A stretch of DNA of 64,000 nt from the NCBI GenBank assembly GCA_014871385.1, contig CM026432.1, forward strand, positions 8,610,825 through 8,674,824, read 5' to 3'. Positions within the stretch are counted from its first letter, which is position 1. Every line of letters starts with the position of its first letter. Shown here piece by piece: positions 55,941-64,000 of the stretch. A model generated the notes under the pieces. That model saw only the letters and a program-made list of their open reading frames with translations. It did not search any database and was not told the origin of the DNA. Made by a program: the position numbers and the translations under genes. Source of the stretch: Ceratodon purpureus. Taxonomy: Eukaryota > Streptophyta > Bryopsida > Pseudoditrichales > Ditrichaceae.

Positions 55941-58900
55941 TTAAGATGTTTTCCTTTCGTAAAACAGGAGGTACGCTTCACTTTGCAATACAGATTCTAA
56001 ACACGTCTCCCGAACATGTGAATCACTGATGTAATACCATGTCGACGGGTCCTCGCAGGCATCCTTTCCTTCCATTTTACAACCCTTCACATACGCCACA
56101 TAATGGCCCCCCCGCATTGTTCCCGAGTGCTCCACAGTGCCGATTAATTGGTACACACAAGGTTCACCTCCATTCCTGCAACGATTCCAAACAAGATTGT
56201 CAGTACCCCTAAAACTTTGATCAATCGGTTCGGACAAATAAAGATTACCGAACGACAGTACAAAAGCAAGAACCCAAGTTACCCACCTGTGGTCCATAAA
56301 CGGGCCCAGATCAAGCTGCTCCTTAAACGTGATATGACCACTCAGCTTGCTCAACCGCCCATGCAAATCCTGAGCAAACCTCTTCAGATGCACAGTCAGA
56401 ACGAGAGGGGCTTTACTGATCAGGAACCTCTTCGTTGCATCTCTTTTCACAGTCACCATCTTAGGAGGATCTTTCGCCACCTTTTTCGCACCCGTTGCCC
56501 CTTTGGCCTTGGATGCACCTCCCTGAAAACCCGTTTTCGCAGATGCCTTCCCCTTTCTGTCTTTCTTCGACATATCTGAGTTACGGGTCTTCTTGCTTAC
56601 ACCTTCCACCGTCACATTCGGCTCCTCTGCACCCTCTCTCTCTGCTTGTGAGGTTGAAACCTGAGATTCTCCCGCTACAGCTGGCCTGATTTCTTTCGAC
56701 TCGTCAAAACCATCGAGACTTCGGGATCCTTCCAGCGAGTCATTAACCCCACTATTCGATGAATCTCCATCAGCAATACTGAGCTTGGCCAAATTAAGTC
56801 CACATATTCCATCTGACGCTCCAACATCATTCTGGTTACCATTTAGCTCAGGGATGGTGCCATTCTCTAACTTTCCTCGGGAACCATCGCTTCCGATTAT
56901 GCACATGGAATCTGTTGAAGTGATCGAATCATTCATTCTGAAATCGTCCATATCAAGAGATTCCCAATCTCCCTGCATAGCCTCTCCATCAGCAGAGGCT
57001 GTCTCATGAGTAACAATTGTCGAATCGGCACAAGTTGATCCTAAGCCATCGCTGTGCCCCTTGGTTTCTGGCAACGATTGTGAGAAATCTGTTTCCTCTT
57101 GTTCCTGTTCTTCAGCCTCCCGTTGAGCATGCGCGATTCGAGTGCACTCCTCACAAGCCCATGCGTTATCCCCCGACAGCACTTCAGTCTTCGTGAACGC
57201 CTGCAAACAGCCTTCCAGTGACATTGTGGGATAGGTTTCAGCCTCAGCAACATTTCTACCCGATCCAGACCTTCCACTCAAGACAGGACCCAAAACTGGA
57301 ACTGCAGCTAGAGTATCCATAAGACTGAAGCTGCTGGATTCATGACTCGAAGTTTCAAATCTGTACTCAGGCGCTGTTGAAAACGAACTTTCATCGTCAT
57401 CAAACAGACCCCCTATTCCAGCGTCTTCTTCACCGTCCTCTTCCGACCCTCGAGCAGTCAATAGTAGAGGAGCAGCTGGTTCCGGTTTGCTATTGCTTGT
57501 AGACGAACTATCTGACTTTAAGCTAGATTGATCTCCCCCAGAAATCCCATTGGAATTACTCGACACCAAAACCAGGGCCCGGCACTCATTATTGTTCTCT
57601 GTATGATCATCGGATCCACCATAAGGATGAGGACCATATACGGGTGTCTCCTCCATCCCATGCCCGTTTTCAGATGGAAGATTTACCCCTTCCTCAATTT
57701 GACCGTCACTAAAGAACAGCTCCTGCGACGTCGAACTTTCATCAAGTCCCTCTCCAACCTTGGTAGAAGCCTCTACTTGGGGATGAGCAGCCACGTCATT
57801 CGATCCGTTCACGTCCGGTGATCCATTCGCAATAGCCACGGCATTTAAATCGCCCATTACCGGACTACCAGCAGTCTCTTTAACACTCCCCTTCTTAGGA
57901 TCATCTTCTGAATCCAACCATGTATCAATCTTTTCCGTACTGCTGGAATTCGGTAGAGTCTCACAGGGGAAGGAGATAACAGTAGAATCAACTTCTTGAG
58001 CAACGCTACCATTGTCACCAGTCGTTGAGCCCTTCTTTTCCTCACTCGACTCCAAATTAAGTACGTTAGATGTTTCAGAGCTCGCAGCACGACCACCCGC
58101 AATACTATTCTGCAAACTAACCCCACGAACTGTTGCTGGCTTCTTCGGGGCTTCCATCGCGGTAGGTTTACTATCGAACAGCGAACATCCTGCAGCTTTG
58201 CCACTTGCAACCCCATTGCTCGATACGTTGTTGCTCTGGCTTCGCGGCGCAATCAATTTCGGCAAGTGCAGGCTGAACTCTCCCTTTCCAAAAGATTGCT
58301 TAGATGGGATTGGCAATGACAGATCTAAGAAAGGTTCGTAGATTACAGAAGAGTGTCCGCATTCGCGAGAAGAAATGGTGCTCGAGAACTGCGCACCAAA
58401 AAGGTGCTCTACAAGAGTATCAGGCAACTTTCTGGGACTTCCTTCCTCTTTGGTATTTGAATCGCCATTATCCTCGGCAGATGTTTGGCTCTTCCGTATA
58501 CTTTCCTCCTCCATATGCAATCCATCTAGTAAACACCTTAAGAGCTCATGACTGTCTTGTTGCTGGAAACCCTTGAACCTTGGGGCTTTCGTGCATATCG
58601 CAGAGAATAGCCCTCTTGGACTTACGGCACCGTTTCCCATACTGTATCCGAACGAACGAGTTTTCACTCCCGATTTCGACCCAAAGCTACTGCCACCTTC
58701 TTCTGTTTTCTCGTTAGGGTTGGGATCCATTTCCTGAAAAAACCTTCTGAGGGATACCTTCAACACACCTTCTTGCCCACTTGATTCTCTACTGAAATGC
58801 TCCCGGAGCATACTCACACCGACCAGATTCTGCATCACTGAGTTGAAGAAGCAGGTGTTCCCCAAGTTCATCAAACCCTTGATCACCCGCCTACTTCCTA

Positions 58901-59735
58901 TCTTCGGACTCACTGCTTTCAATTCTTCCGCGGTGGGAATCGACTCTCCTTCCACTTCAGGTTTCACCTCAAGTTCTAATTTAGGTTTCGCTTCGGATTC
59001 CCCTTCACGTCCCCCATCAGGATTTCCATCAAGTACCATGTCAGTGGAATGTTCGGCATCAATGTCGCCTGCCTGCGAATTCGACTTCGGATAAAAAGTT
59101 TCTTGCAATACAGTTGCGGCTCCCCTCAGCAATGCTGGCTGCGTTGCTAGCTTTGTGCTCTTCTCCTGTCCACTTACCTCCATATCACCTCCCGAGACCG
59201 CAGCATACTCCAGCTGCGCATTGCACTGAAGACACCAGCAATCCAAAGACTCGCCCAATCTCATCACTAGGGGATGCAGCCAAGACTTGGAGTGCGCCGT
59301 TGCATGCGATTGATCCCCCAAACCTGAACCAGCAATCTGGTTAGCTTCACAACCACATCCAAGCTGCCCGCAAGCAAGGCATATCCACAAAGCCTTCTTC
59401 CTCGCTACTCTTGGTCTGCCTTTCGACCTTGCCGGGGTACCGAGCTTGCAATCGTGGCATTCCGGCGAAACTTTCCTGGGAAACTGTTTGCGCAATTTCC
59501 CCAAATTCACCCCGTTCTGAACATGTTTGCAACTTGTACTCTCGACCTTCGGCAAAAGAGATCCACAAGACAAATCATCCACTCCTGCCCCGTCTAATGA
59601 CAATGGCACAGGCGCCATGGTCGCTGCCGAGACAGCAGCGTGCGCCTTGGCCGCACCCCCTCTCCGAGACTGTGGAGCATGCGGCTTGGACGGCCCTGCT
59701 CTTCCCTGCTTCTTCTTCTTTTGGTTCTTGCCCAT
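55941..59735 (-). CDS. Ubiquitin carboxyl-terminal hydrolase, UBP1/UBP2-like, with ZnF-UBP
   Basis: One frame runs from ATG at 59735 (MGKNQKKKKQG, a Lys-rich start as in Arabidopsis UBP1/2) to the stop at 55941. A 111-nt segment (56286-56176) has GT-AG ends and interrupts the conserved domain between FMDHR and NGGEPCVYQLIG. Removing it leaves 1227 aa; retaining it gives 1264 with no stop. The ZnF-UBP lies at about 69-174 (CHDC, WICLACGQLGC, HATAHSKSWLHPL, CWCLQC). The catalytic Cys box is GLMNLGNTCFFNSVMQNL with Cys295. The His box is GTVEHSGTMRGGHYVAYVKG near residue 1174, and YYISDSHV follows. A very long Ser/Gly/Asp-rich insertion separates them. The enzyme removes ubiquitin from substrates in the cytosol or nucleus. 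A start at 59795 would add 20 residues unlike the family. Confidence 0.93.
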   Translation of the reverse strand: MGKNQKKKKQGRAGPSKPHAPQSRRGGAAKAHAAVSAATMAPVPLSLDGAGVDDLSCGSLLPKVESTSCKHVQNGVNLGKLRKQFPRKVSPECHDCKLGTPARSKGRPRVARKKALWICLACGQLGCGCEANQIAGSGLGDQSHATAHSKSWLHPLVMRLGESLDCWCLQCNAQLEYAAVSGGDMEVSGQEKSTKLATQPALLRGAATVLQETFYPKSNSQAGDIDAEHSTDMVLDGNPDGGREGESEAKPKLELEVKPEVEGESIPTAEELKAVSPKIGSRRVIKGLMNLGNTCFFNSVMQNLVGVSMLREHFSRESSGQEGVLKVSLRRFFQEMDPNPNEKTEEGGSSFGSKSGVKTRSFGYSMGNGAVSPRGLFSAICTKAPRFKGFQQQDSHELLRCLLDGLHMEEESIRKSQTSAEDNGDSNTKEEGSPRKLPDTLVEHLFGAQFSSTISSRECGHSSVIYEPFLDLSLPIPSKQSFGKGEFSLHLPKLIAPRSQSNNVSSNGVASGKAAGCSLFDSKPTAMEAPKKPATVRGVSLQNSIAGGRAASSETSNVLNLESSEEKKGSTTGDNGSVAQEVDSTVISFPCETLPNSSSTEKIDTWLDSEDDPKKGSVKETAGSPVMGDLNAVAIANGSPDVNGSNDVAAHPQVEASTKVGEGLDESSTSQELFFSDGQIEEGVNLPSENGHGMEETPVYGPHPYGGSDDHTENNNECRALVLVSSNSNGISGGDQSSLKSDSSSTSNSKPEPAAPLLLTARGSEEDGEEDAGIGGLFDDDESSFSTAPEYRFETSSHESSSFSLMDTLAAVPVLGPVLSGRSGSGRNVAEAETYPTMSLEGCLQAFTKTEVLSGDNAWACEECTRIAHAQREAEEQEQEETDFSQSLPETKGHSDGLGSTCADSTIVTHETASADGEAMQGDWESLDMDDFRMNDSITSTDSMCIIGSDGSRGKLENGTIPELNGNQNDVGASDGICGLNLAKLSIADGDSSNSGVNDSLEGSRSLDGFDESKEIRPAVAGESQVSTSQAEREGAEEPNVTVEGVSKKTRNSDMSKKDRKGKASAKTGFQGGASKAKGATGAKKVAKDPPKMVTVKRDATKRFLISKAPLVLTVHLKRFAQDLHGRLSKLSGHITFKEQLDLGPFMDHRWVTWVLAFVLSFGNLYLSEPIDQSFRGTDNLVWNRCRNGGEPCVYQLIGTVEHSGTMRGGHYVAYVKGCKMEGKDACEDPSTWYYISDSHVRETCLESVLQSEAYLLFYERKTS

Positions 59736-60960
59736 GGCCTTCCCCTGCTCTTGATCTACAAACCCCAACAAGGAAACCAGACCACCACCGACCACTTAAA
59801 AGAGTTCTCTCTCGAATAACCCGGTCGAATTCAACTACAACACTCACACGCCACTACAACAGCAATAAAAACAACCATTTAACCCCTGCCCACCGCCACG
59901 ATCGTCCACCAAAACACCGAATGAACCCCAACCTCCAGCTCCCGCATCATGAATCACGTACCCTACTGTCTACAACCCAGACATAGTCCTCTCGAGTCTC
60001 TACAAACCCCCCAAAACTAAAACCCAAAACTCAACAACCTCCCCATACTCCACCTCCCAAATATCCAAAACGCCACAAGCCACGCATTCGAAACCCAGAT
60101 CGATGCGAACAAGTCCAAAACCACCACGAAAACCCAGGCCACTACTCAACCTCTCCTCGAATCTACAAAGCCACCCTAAACACCACCTCATCAACACAAC
60201 CCCGACACCCGCGAACAGCACTACTCTCCAACGCCCAACCAAAGAGCCCCATACCCTAAGAAACGAAAAGGAACGAGTCCGCTACGCTCCGAAGCCGCAA
60301 CACGCCACCAGTGACCAATCATAAAGCCAGTCCCCTCCCTCCCTCTCCTCCTCCTCCTCCTCCCTGCCCTTCCTCCCAAGGCTCCTCCACCGCCCTCCTC
60401 ACCTCACGCCCACGCATCTGCAGCCCAAAAACCACACCAAATTCAAATCCAACTCCAAATCCACATCCATATCCAATCAACCACCTCCCTTCCACTCCAC
60501 TCCACTCCACTCCATCCACTCCACCATTCACTTACCAAACATCTCCTCCACTTCCTCTAAAGTTCCCCAGTCGACACTGATCACTCCGATGATATTCCCG
60601 ATGTTGCAAATGTTGCAGATGTTGAATATGTTGATGTGGTTCCCGGAAGCGAGTATGTGACCTAAATCTAGGCTTCAGCAACGAGCACGCGGTGATCCAC
60701 ATCGAACCAGTCCTTGTAAAAACACCCCGGCATGAGCATGAGCATGAGCATGAGCAGGGACTCGGGGATGGAGTGTGGGACTCGGAGACGATGCCAAGAG
60801 CGTGTCGATGTCTATGTCTATGTCTATGTGTGTGTTGCAACAGAAACCCCGGCAACTTGGAGCAAACCCTAAGCGGAGTGAAACCCTAACTTGAGCTGAG
60901 TTTGGAGCTGAGTGAAGCTTTGAGTGTGCTCCGGGGTTTTGTTCTGTTTGAGCTGAGTTA
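59736..60960 (-). promoter_or_regulatory. 5' leader and promoter region of the USP gene
   Basis: On the minus strand, GTTTGGTAAGTG near 60535 offers a donor for a leader intron, with possible acceptors before the ATG at 59735. GA-rich strand runs (the CTC and CCACT repeats of the plus strand, 60345-60365 and 60488-60525) and short CATGAG and TGTCTA repeats (60731-60756, 60808-60826) crowd this region. ORFs across these repeats are composition artefacts. Confidence 0.4.
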
Positions 60961-61123
60961 AGTTATGATGTTGTGTTCAGTTTTGGAGGTGTTTTTAATT
61001 TTGGTGGAGTTACGTTTCTGTGGTTGCATGGGTTGGTTGCTTTTGGGGTTGCTTGGAGTTTGGGTTTGGTTTTGGTTTTGGTTTTGGTGGGATCAAGTTG
61101 CTGGGTGGGTGTCTTTCTGCCTG

Positions 61124-61193
61124 TAATAAGAAAGTAGTTTTTTTTTTTTTTTTTTGAAGACACGTAATACTTTATTACTAATAAGAAAGTAGT
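61124..61193 (-). mobile_element. Miniature poly(A) retroinsertion with 15-bp target duplication
   Basis: TAATAAGAAAGTAGT occurs at 61124-61138 and 61179-61193. The 40 bp between them, read on the minus strand, are GTAATAAAGTATTACGTGTC then TTC and a run of A. An AATAAA signal lies about 14 nt before the A tract, as at a genuine mRNA 3' end. It is a polyadenylated RNA end pasted in by a LINE-type machinery and almost wholly 5'-truncated. Confidence 0.85.
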
Positions 61194-61851
61194 TTGGTGG
61201 AGTGTTTTGATGGGATTGGTTGGGTTTTTTCATCCTGGCAGTCACTTGTGATTTGGAGTTGGTTATTTCGTGAAGAACTTGGGTAAATCTTTGTGTGTAC
61301 AAAAGTTGGCCTTACATTTGATAATGTTCCTCGTGGAGTGGAGAAAAGTTGGTAAGGTAGATGTTATATTTTGTGACCGCCGTGTTTGACTGAGTGTGTT
61401 GACTTGAAACAATAACATAGTTGACACGTGGATCTATAACCATCCCCGTTTTTAACATAGGACAAGTTCTTGAACCACCTTCGTACCCTATTATATGTCA
61501 CCTTCCCTGGAAAACCAAACTAGTATAAAATAGATTTGGCCGGGTGCGTTGGCAGATCCCTCATAAATCAGTATCATAAATCAATATCAGTTGAAACTCG
61601 AAAGGACCTCTCTTTGTACTTTACTTGTCATCTCTTCACATTTACATTCAAATGCCTCGGTTTGAGGTGGATCACTGGAGAGAGATGTCTGAATGTGCCC
61701 ATCACAAAGTGTAGGGTCCAACATTACTATTTTCAGGTAGTTTGATTTTTCCAGGGAGGATGAGATATGAACAATGTTTATGCTATGATTAGAGTGTATA
61801 GTGTTTTACCATGCAAGGATCTTGAGTTATTTATCCATCTTTTAACCCCTA
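61194..61851. other. Spacer
   Basis: No gene seen. A GACACGTGG G-box-like motif at about 61425-61433 is the only regulatory-type word noted. Confidence 0.35.
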
Positions 61852-62724
61852 AACGCCCAAACGACCAAAAACTGGTCGATTTCATTCTTTGACCGTTCGC
61901 AGCTGTCATTCAGTTGACAATTTTTCATCCGGGTAATTTTTTTTAGATTCTAGATGGTAAAATCTATCCAAAACACTTTTTTTTGTAGAAAAATTGAATG
62001 TTTGTGAATTTTAGGACCACTCCAAAGTGGAAATGATCAATACCGCGCACTCTGAATTTTCTAAGTTGAGTTGGTAAGTTTGCTTGGGCAGTGTGTTTGG
62101 GGTAGAGAAAACGGTGTAGATTTTTTTTTTTCACTGATGCCCAAATGATGCCAAGGTAGTGGAGTGGGCAGTTTGTAGTTTTAGGGGCAGTTTGAAAAGT
62201 TGGAAAAGGTAGTTCCATGTAGGCAGCCACAGTGGCGGGCCCGAGGAGAACTATCCAAAAACTATGTCCACATGGCACATCCATATTCAAACAGAAAAAA
62301 TTCAAATGAAGGGGGGGCGCTGAAAGAGGCTTTCAAACTCTGAGTTGCTACATCTAGAGGATCCAAAGAGTGCACTAATGGAGAGAGAGGGGGAGATTCC
62401 CATAGCCACCAAATCAATCTGCAATCAAAGTTGGAGGGGCTACATGAATGAATCACAACCTCCAAAGAGGGATTTCTCTGACAACAAGAAATGGAAAGAG
62501 GCCGTCACTTACAAACTTGTCATGAAGGAAACACAATTTGAACATTGAATCAACAAAATTTACAACTACAAAGATGGGGAGTGATCTGCAAAGAGTAGTC
62601 TACAGTGAGGTTGCAGCAGTAGAGAGAGCCATGTTTGTGAATTTGAGGGTGGCAAACTATGGTGAGCTGTGTGTGATTGGAAGTCTTCAGTCGGATGTAC
62701 TTGGAGGCAGCTGAGTGCCGAGGG
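61852..62724. other. Possible left end of a TTAA-bounded element running off the window
   Basis: TTAA (61852-61855) is followed by CCCCTAAACGCCCAAACG, which matches the terminal CCCCTAA of the element at 47853-48786. No right end appears before 64000, so an element of over 2 kb containing the purine-rich array and the ORF at 63837 is possible. The region between has no convincing gene. Confidence 0.3.
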
Positions 62725-63785
62725 ATCTGCACAGAGCGACAGAGAGATCATTGAGAGCCAGCCGAGAGTGATCAGTGAGGAACAACAAAAACAGAGATGT
62801 GAGAAGAGTGAGGCGAGGGGGAGGAAGAGAGGGAGGGGAGTGAGTGTAGGGAGGGGAAGAGGAGAGACTTCGGGGAGGATCAGTGAGTGCCAGCCGGAGA
62901 GCCGAGGAAAAAAAAAAATCAGAGGAGATTGAGAAGGCGAGGGGGGGAACCTAGGAAGTGTAGAGCGGGGAGAGCCGAGGGGTGAGAGCGGAGAGAGATC
63001 TGCAGAGAGAGGGGAGGGATCAGTGAGAGGAGAGCCGAGGAAAAAAAAAAACAGAGGAGATTGAGAAGGCGAGGGGGGGAACCTGGGAAGTGTAGAGCGG
63101 GGAGAGCCGAGGGGTGAGAGCGGAGAGAGATCTGCAGAGAGAGGGGAGGGATCAGTGAGAGGAGAGCCGAGGAAAAAAAAAATCAGAGGAGATTGAGAAG
63201 GCGAGGGGGGGAACCTGGGAAGTGTAGAGCGGGGAGAGCCGAGGGGTGAGAGCGGAGAGAGATCTGCAGAGAGAGGGGGGGATCAGTGAGAGGAGAGCCG
63301 AGGAAAAAAATTAATAAAAAAAATTCATGAGAGTGAGAGGGTGAGGGGGAGAGTTCGGGGAGTGAGTGCAGGGAGAGCCGAGGGGAAAGTTCGGGGAGAG
63401 ATCTGCAATACGGGGAAGTCAAGAGGGATCAGTGAGAGCCAGCCGAGAGGGGTGAGGGGAAACCAAAAAAAAAAGGAAAAAAAAAGGACTGAGGGATCGA
63501 GAGAGTGAGAACCTGAGAGGTGAGTGCAAGAGGCCTCGAGGGGAGAGTTCGAGGGAAAATCTGCAGAGAGACACAGACGTGGGATCAGTGAGGGCCAGCC
63601 GAGGGGATTGAGGGAAAAGCAAAGAAAAAAAAAAGGGGGGGACAGTAAAAGGGCGAGAGCGGGAGAACCTGGGGAGTGAGTGCAGGGCAGCCGAGGGTGG
63701 AGTTCAGGGAGAGATCTGCCGAGGGGACACGGATATTCTGCGAGAGCCGAGAGAGGGGAGTGAGGGAAATCCATAAAAAAAAAGA
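62725..63785 (+). repeat. Purine-rich tandem array, 132-bp unit
   Basis: Three well-conserved units start equivalent points at 62921, 63053 and 63185 (132-bp period). Each has AGAGGAGATTGAGAAGGCGA, a G run, GTGTAGAGCGGGGAGAGCCG, AGATCTGCAGAGAGAG, GGGATCAGTGAGAG and an A run. Degenerate units extend left to about 62725 and right to about 63785, about eight in all. The plus strand is almost entirely A and G, so triplex or G-rich structures are possible; minus-strand ORFs through it are artefacts. Confidence 0.9.
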
Positions 63786-63836
63786 CTGCGGCACTGTGGA
63801 AGGGATTCACCTTCGGGAGTGAGGACAATTGCAGCC

Positions 63837-64000
63837 ATGAGCCACGCACCCTCACGGTTCATGTTTCCCACCCCACCACCACCACCAGAGGACTTGAGGG
63901 AGCACCTGGCTGCAATTGAACACTGGTTGCAAGCAGATCAGCAAGCCAACGAATATCAGACAGCAGTGGTGTTGGGGCTCTTCAACGAAAATTACCTCAG
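63837..64000 (+). CDS. Start of an unidentified ORF, cut by the window end
   Basis: An open frame begins MSHAPSRFMFPTPPPPPEDL, continues LAAIEHWLQADQQANEYQTA, and is still open at the last base (54 codons seen). It starts about 50 bp after the purine-rich array, which could be its leader. The Pro run followed by a helical segment would suit a transposable-element first ORF or a host gene; I cannot name the family from this much sequence. Confidence 0.4.
   Translation, partial: MSHAPSRFMFPTPPPPPEDLREHLAAIEHWLQADQQANEYQTAVVLGLFNENYL

Noticed and set aside
56148..59754. Plus-strand ORFs of 60-190 codons opposite the USP gene
   Set aside because: Shadows of the 1.2-kb-codon minus-strand frame; no independent homology or start context.
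60532..60855. Minus-strand ORF with a His-Arg repeat
   Set aside because: The HRHRHR run is translation of TGTCTA/CATGAG simple repeats in the USP leader region.
63183..63855. Overlapping minus-strand Ser/Pro/Leu-rich ORFs
   Set aside because: They arise from the purine-rich tandem array, which rarely forms stops on the complementary strand.
1..64000. CRISPR arrays, bacterial operons, rRNA and tRNA genes
   Set aside because: No spaced identical repeats, no polycistronic layout, and no cloverleaf or rRNA core sequence recognised on either strand by eye; a tRNA scan would be needed to exclude a missed tRNA.

Overview
This is nuclear DNA of a land plant. Genes are split by short GT-AG introns, and several products are plant or general eukaryotic families: a YL1/SWC2 chromatin subunit, a GT92 glycosyltransferase, a neprosin-type protein, a UAP56-type helicase, and a UBP1/2-like ubiquitin protease. 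Spacers are AT-rich and hold many small plant-type transposable elements. A non-seed plant (moss, liverwort, lycophyte or fern) is my best guess, but the window alone does not settle it.

Layout. Region 0-3.7 kb is a patchwork of exon fragments (WD40-like, PP2C, one unidentified), followed by an AT-rich ORF with a 97-codon tandem duplication. Region 4-4.8 kb holds a long foldback, an LTR-like repeat with a TATA box and a Stowaway-type MITE. Region 5.2-9.8 kb is an 11-exon SWC2/YL1 gene, 11.5-13.7 kb a four-exon GT92 gene, and 15.1-15.9 kb an intronless SDR-like gene. Region 17.9-21.8 kb is TE-rich: a Tourist/Harbinger-type MITE, a second LTR-like repeat, two abutting TTAA-bounded elements and a 739-bp element. 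An inverted relative of that last element lies at 24.7-25.4 kb, so the pair brackets a neprosin gene (22.6-24.0 kb). Region 27.9-29.1 kb is the 3' half of a UAP56/DEAD-box helicase gene on the minus strand. It stops abruptly where a duplicated promoter-plus-N-terminus module starts. That module heads two small-protein genes whose C-termini differ completely (29.3-31.1 kb). Region 34.5-36.1 kb is an F-box gene with two in-frame stops.

Region 37.2-48.9 kb is a head-to-tail segmental duplication of about 5.2 kb, each copy with the same small TFIIS-N-like gene. Copy 2 alone carries two insertions with clear target duplications, one Mutator-like and one TTAA-flanked, so copy 1 supplies the empty sites. 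A five-exon gene for a 127-aa protein made of two similar halves lies at 49.9-51.1 kb. After a repeat-rich spacer comes a large USP-family gene on the minus strand (55.9-59.7 kb) with an in-frame, stop-free 111-nt intron. The right end has a miniature poly(A) retroinsertion, the possible left end of another TTAA element, a purine-rich 132-bp tandem array and the start of an ORF that runs off the window.

The genes do not form a pathway; they are independent loci. The most unusual content is the mobile-element record: TTAA-bounded elements with CCC/GGG-type ends that recall piggyBac, two very short poly(A) retroinsertions with 15-16 bp target duplications, and the helicase breakpoint coinciding with a duplicated gene head.
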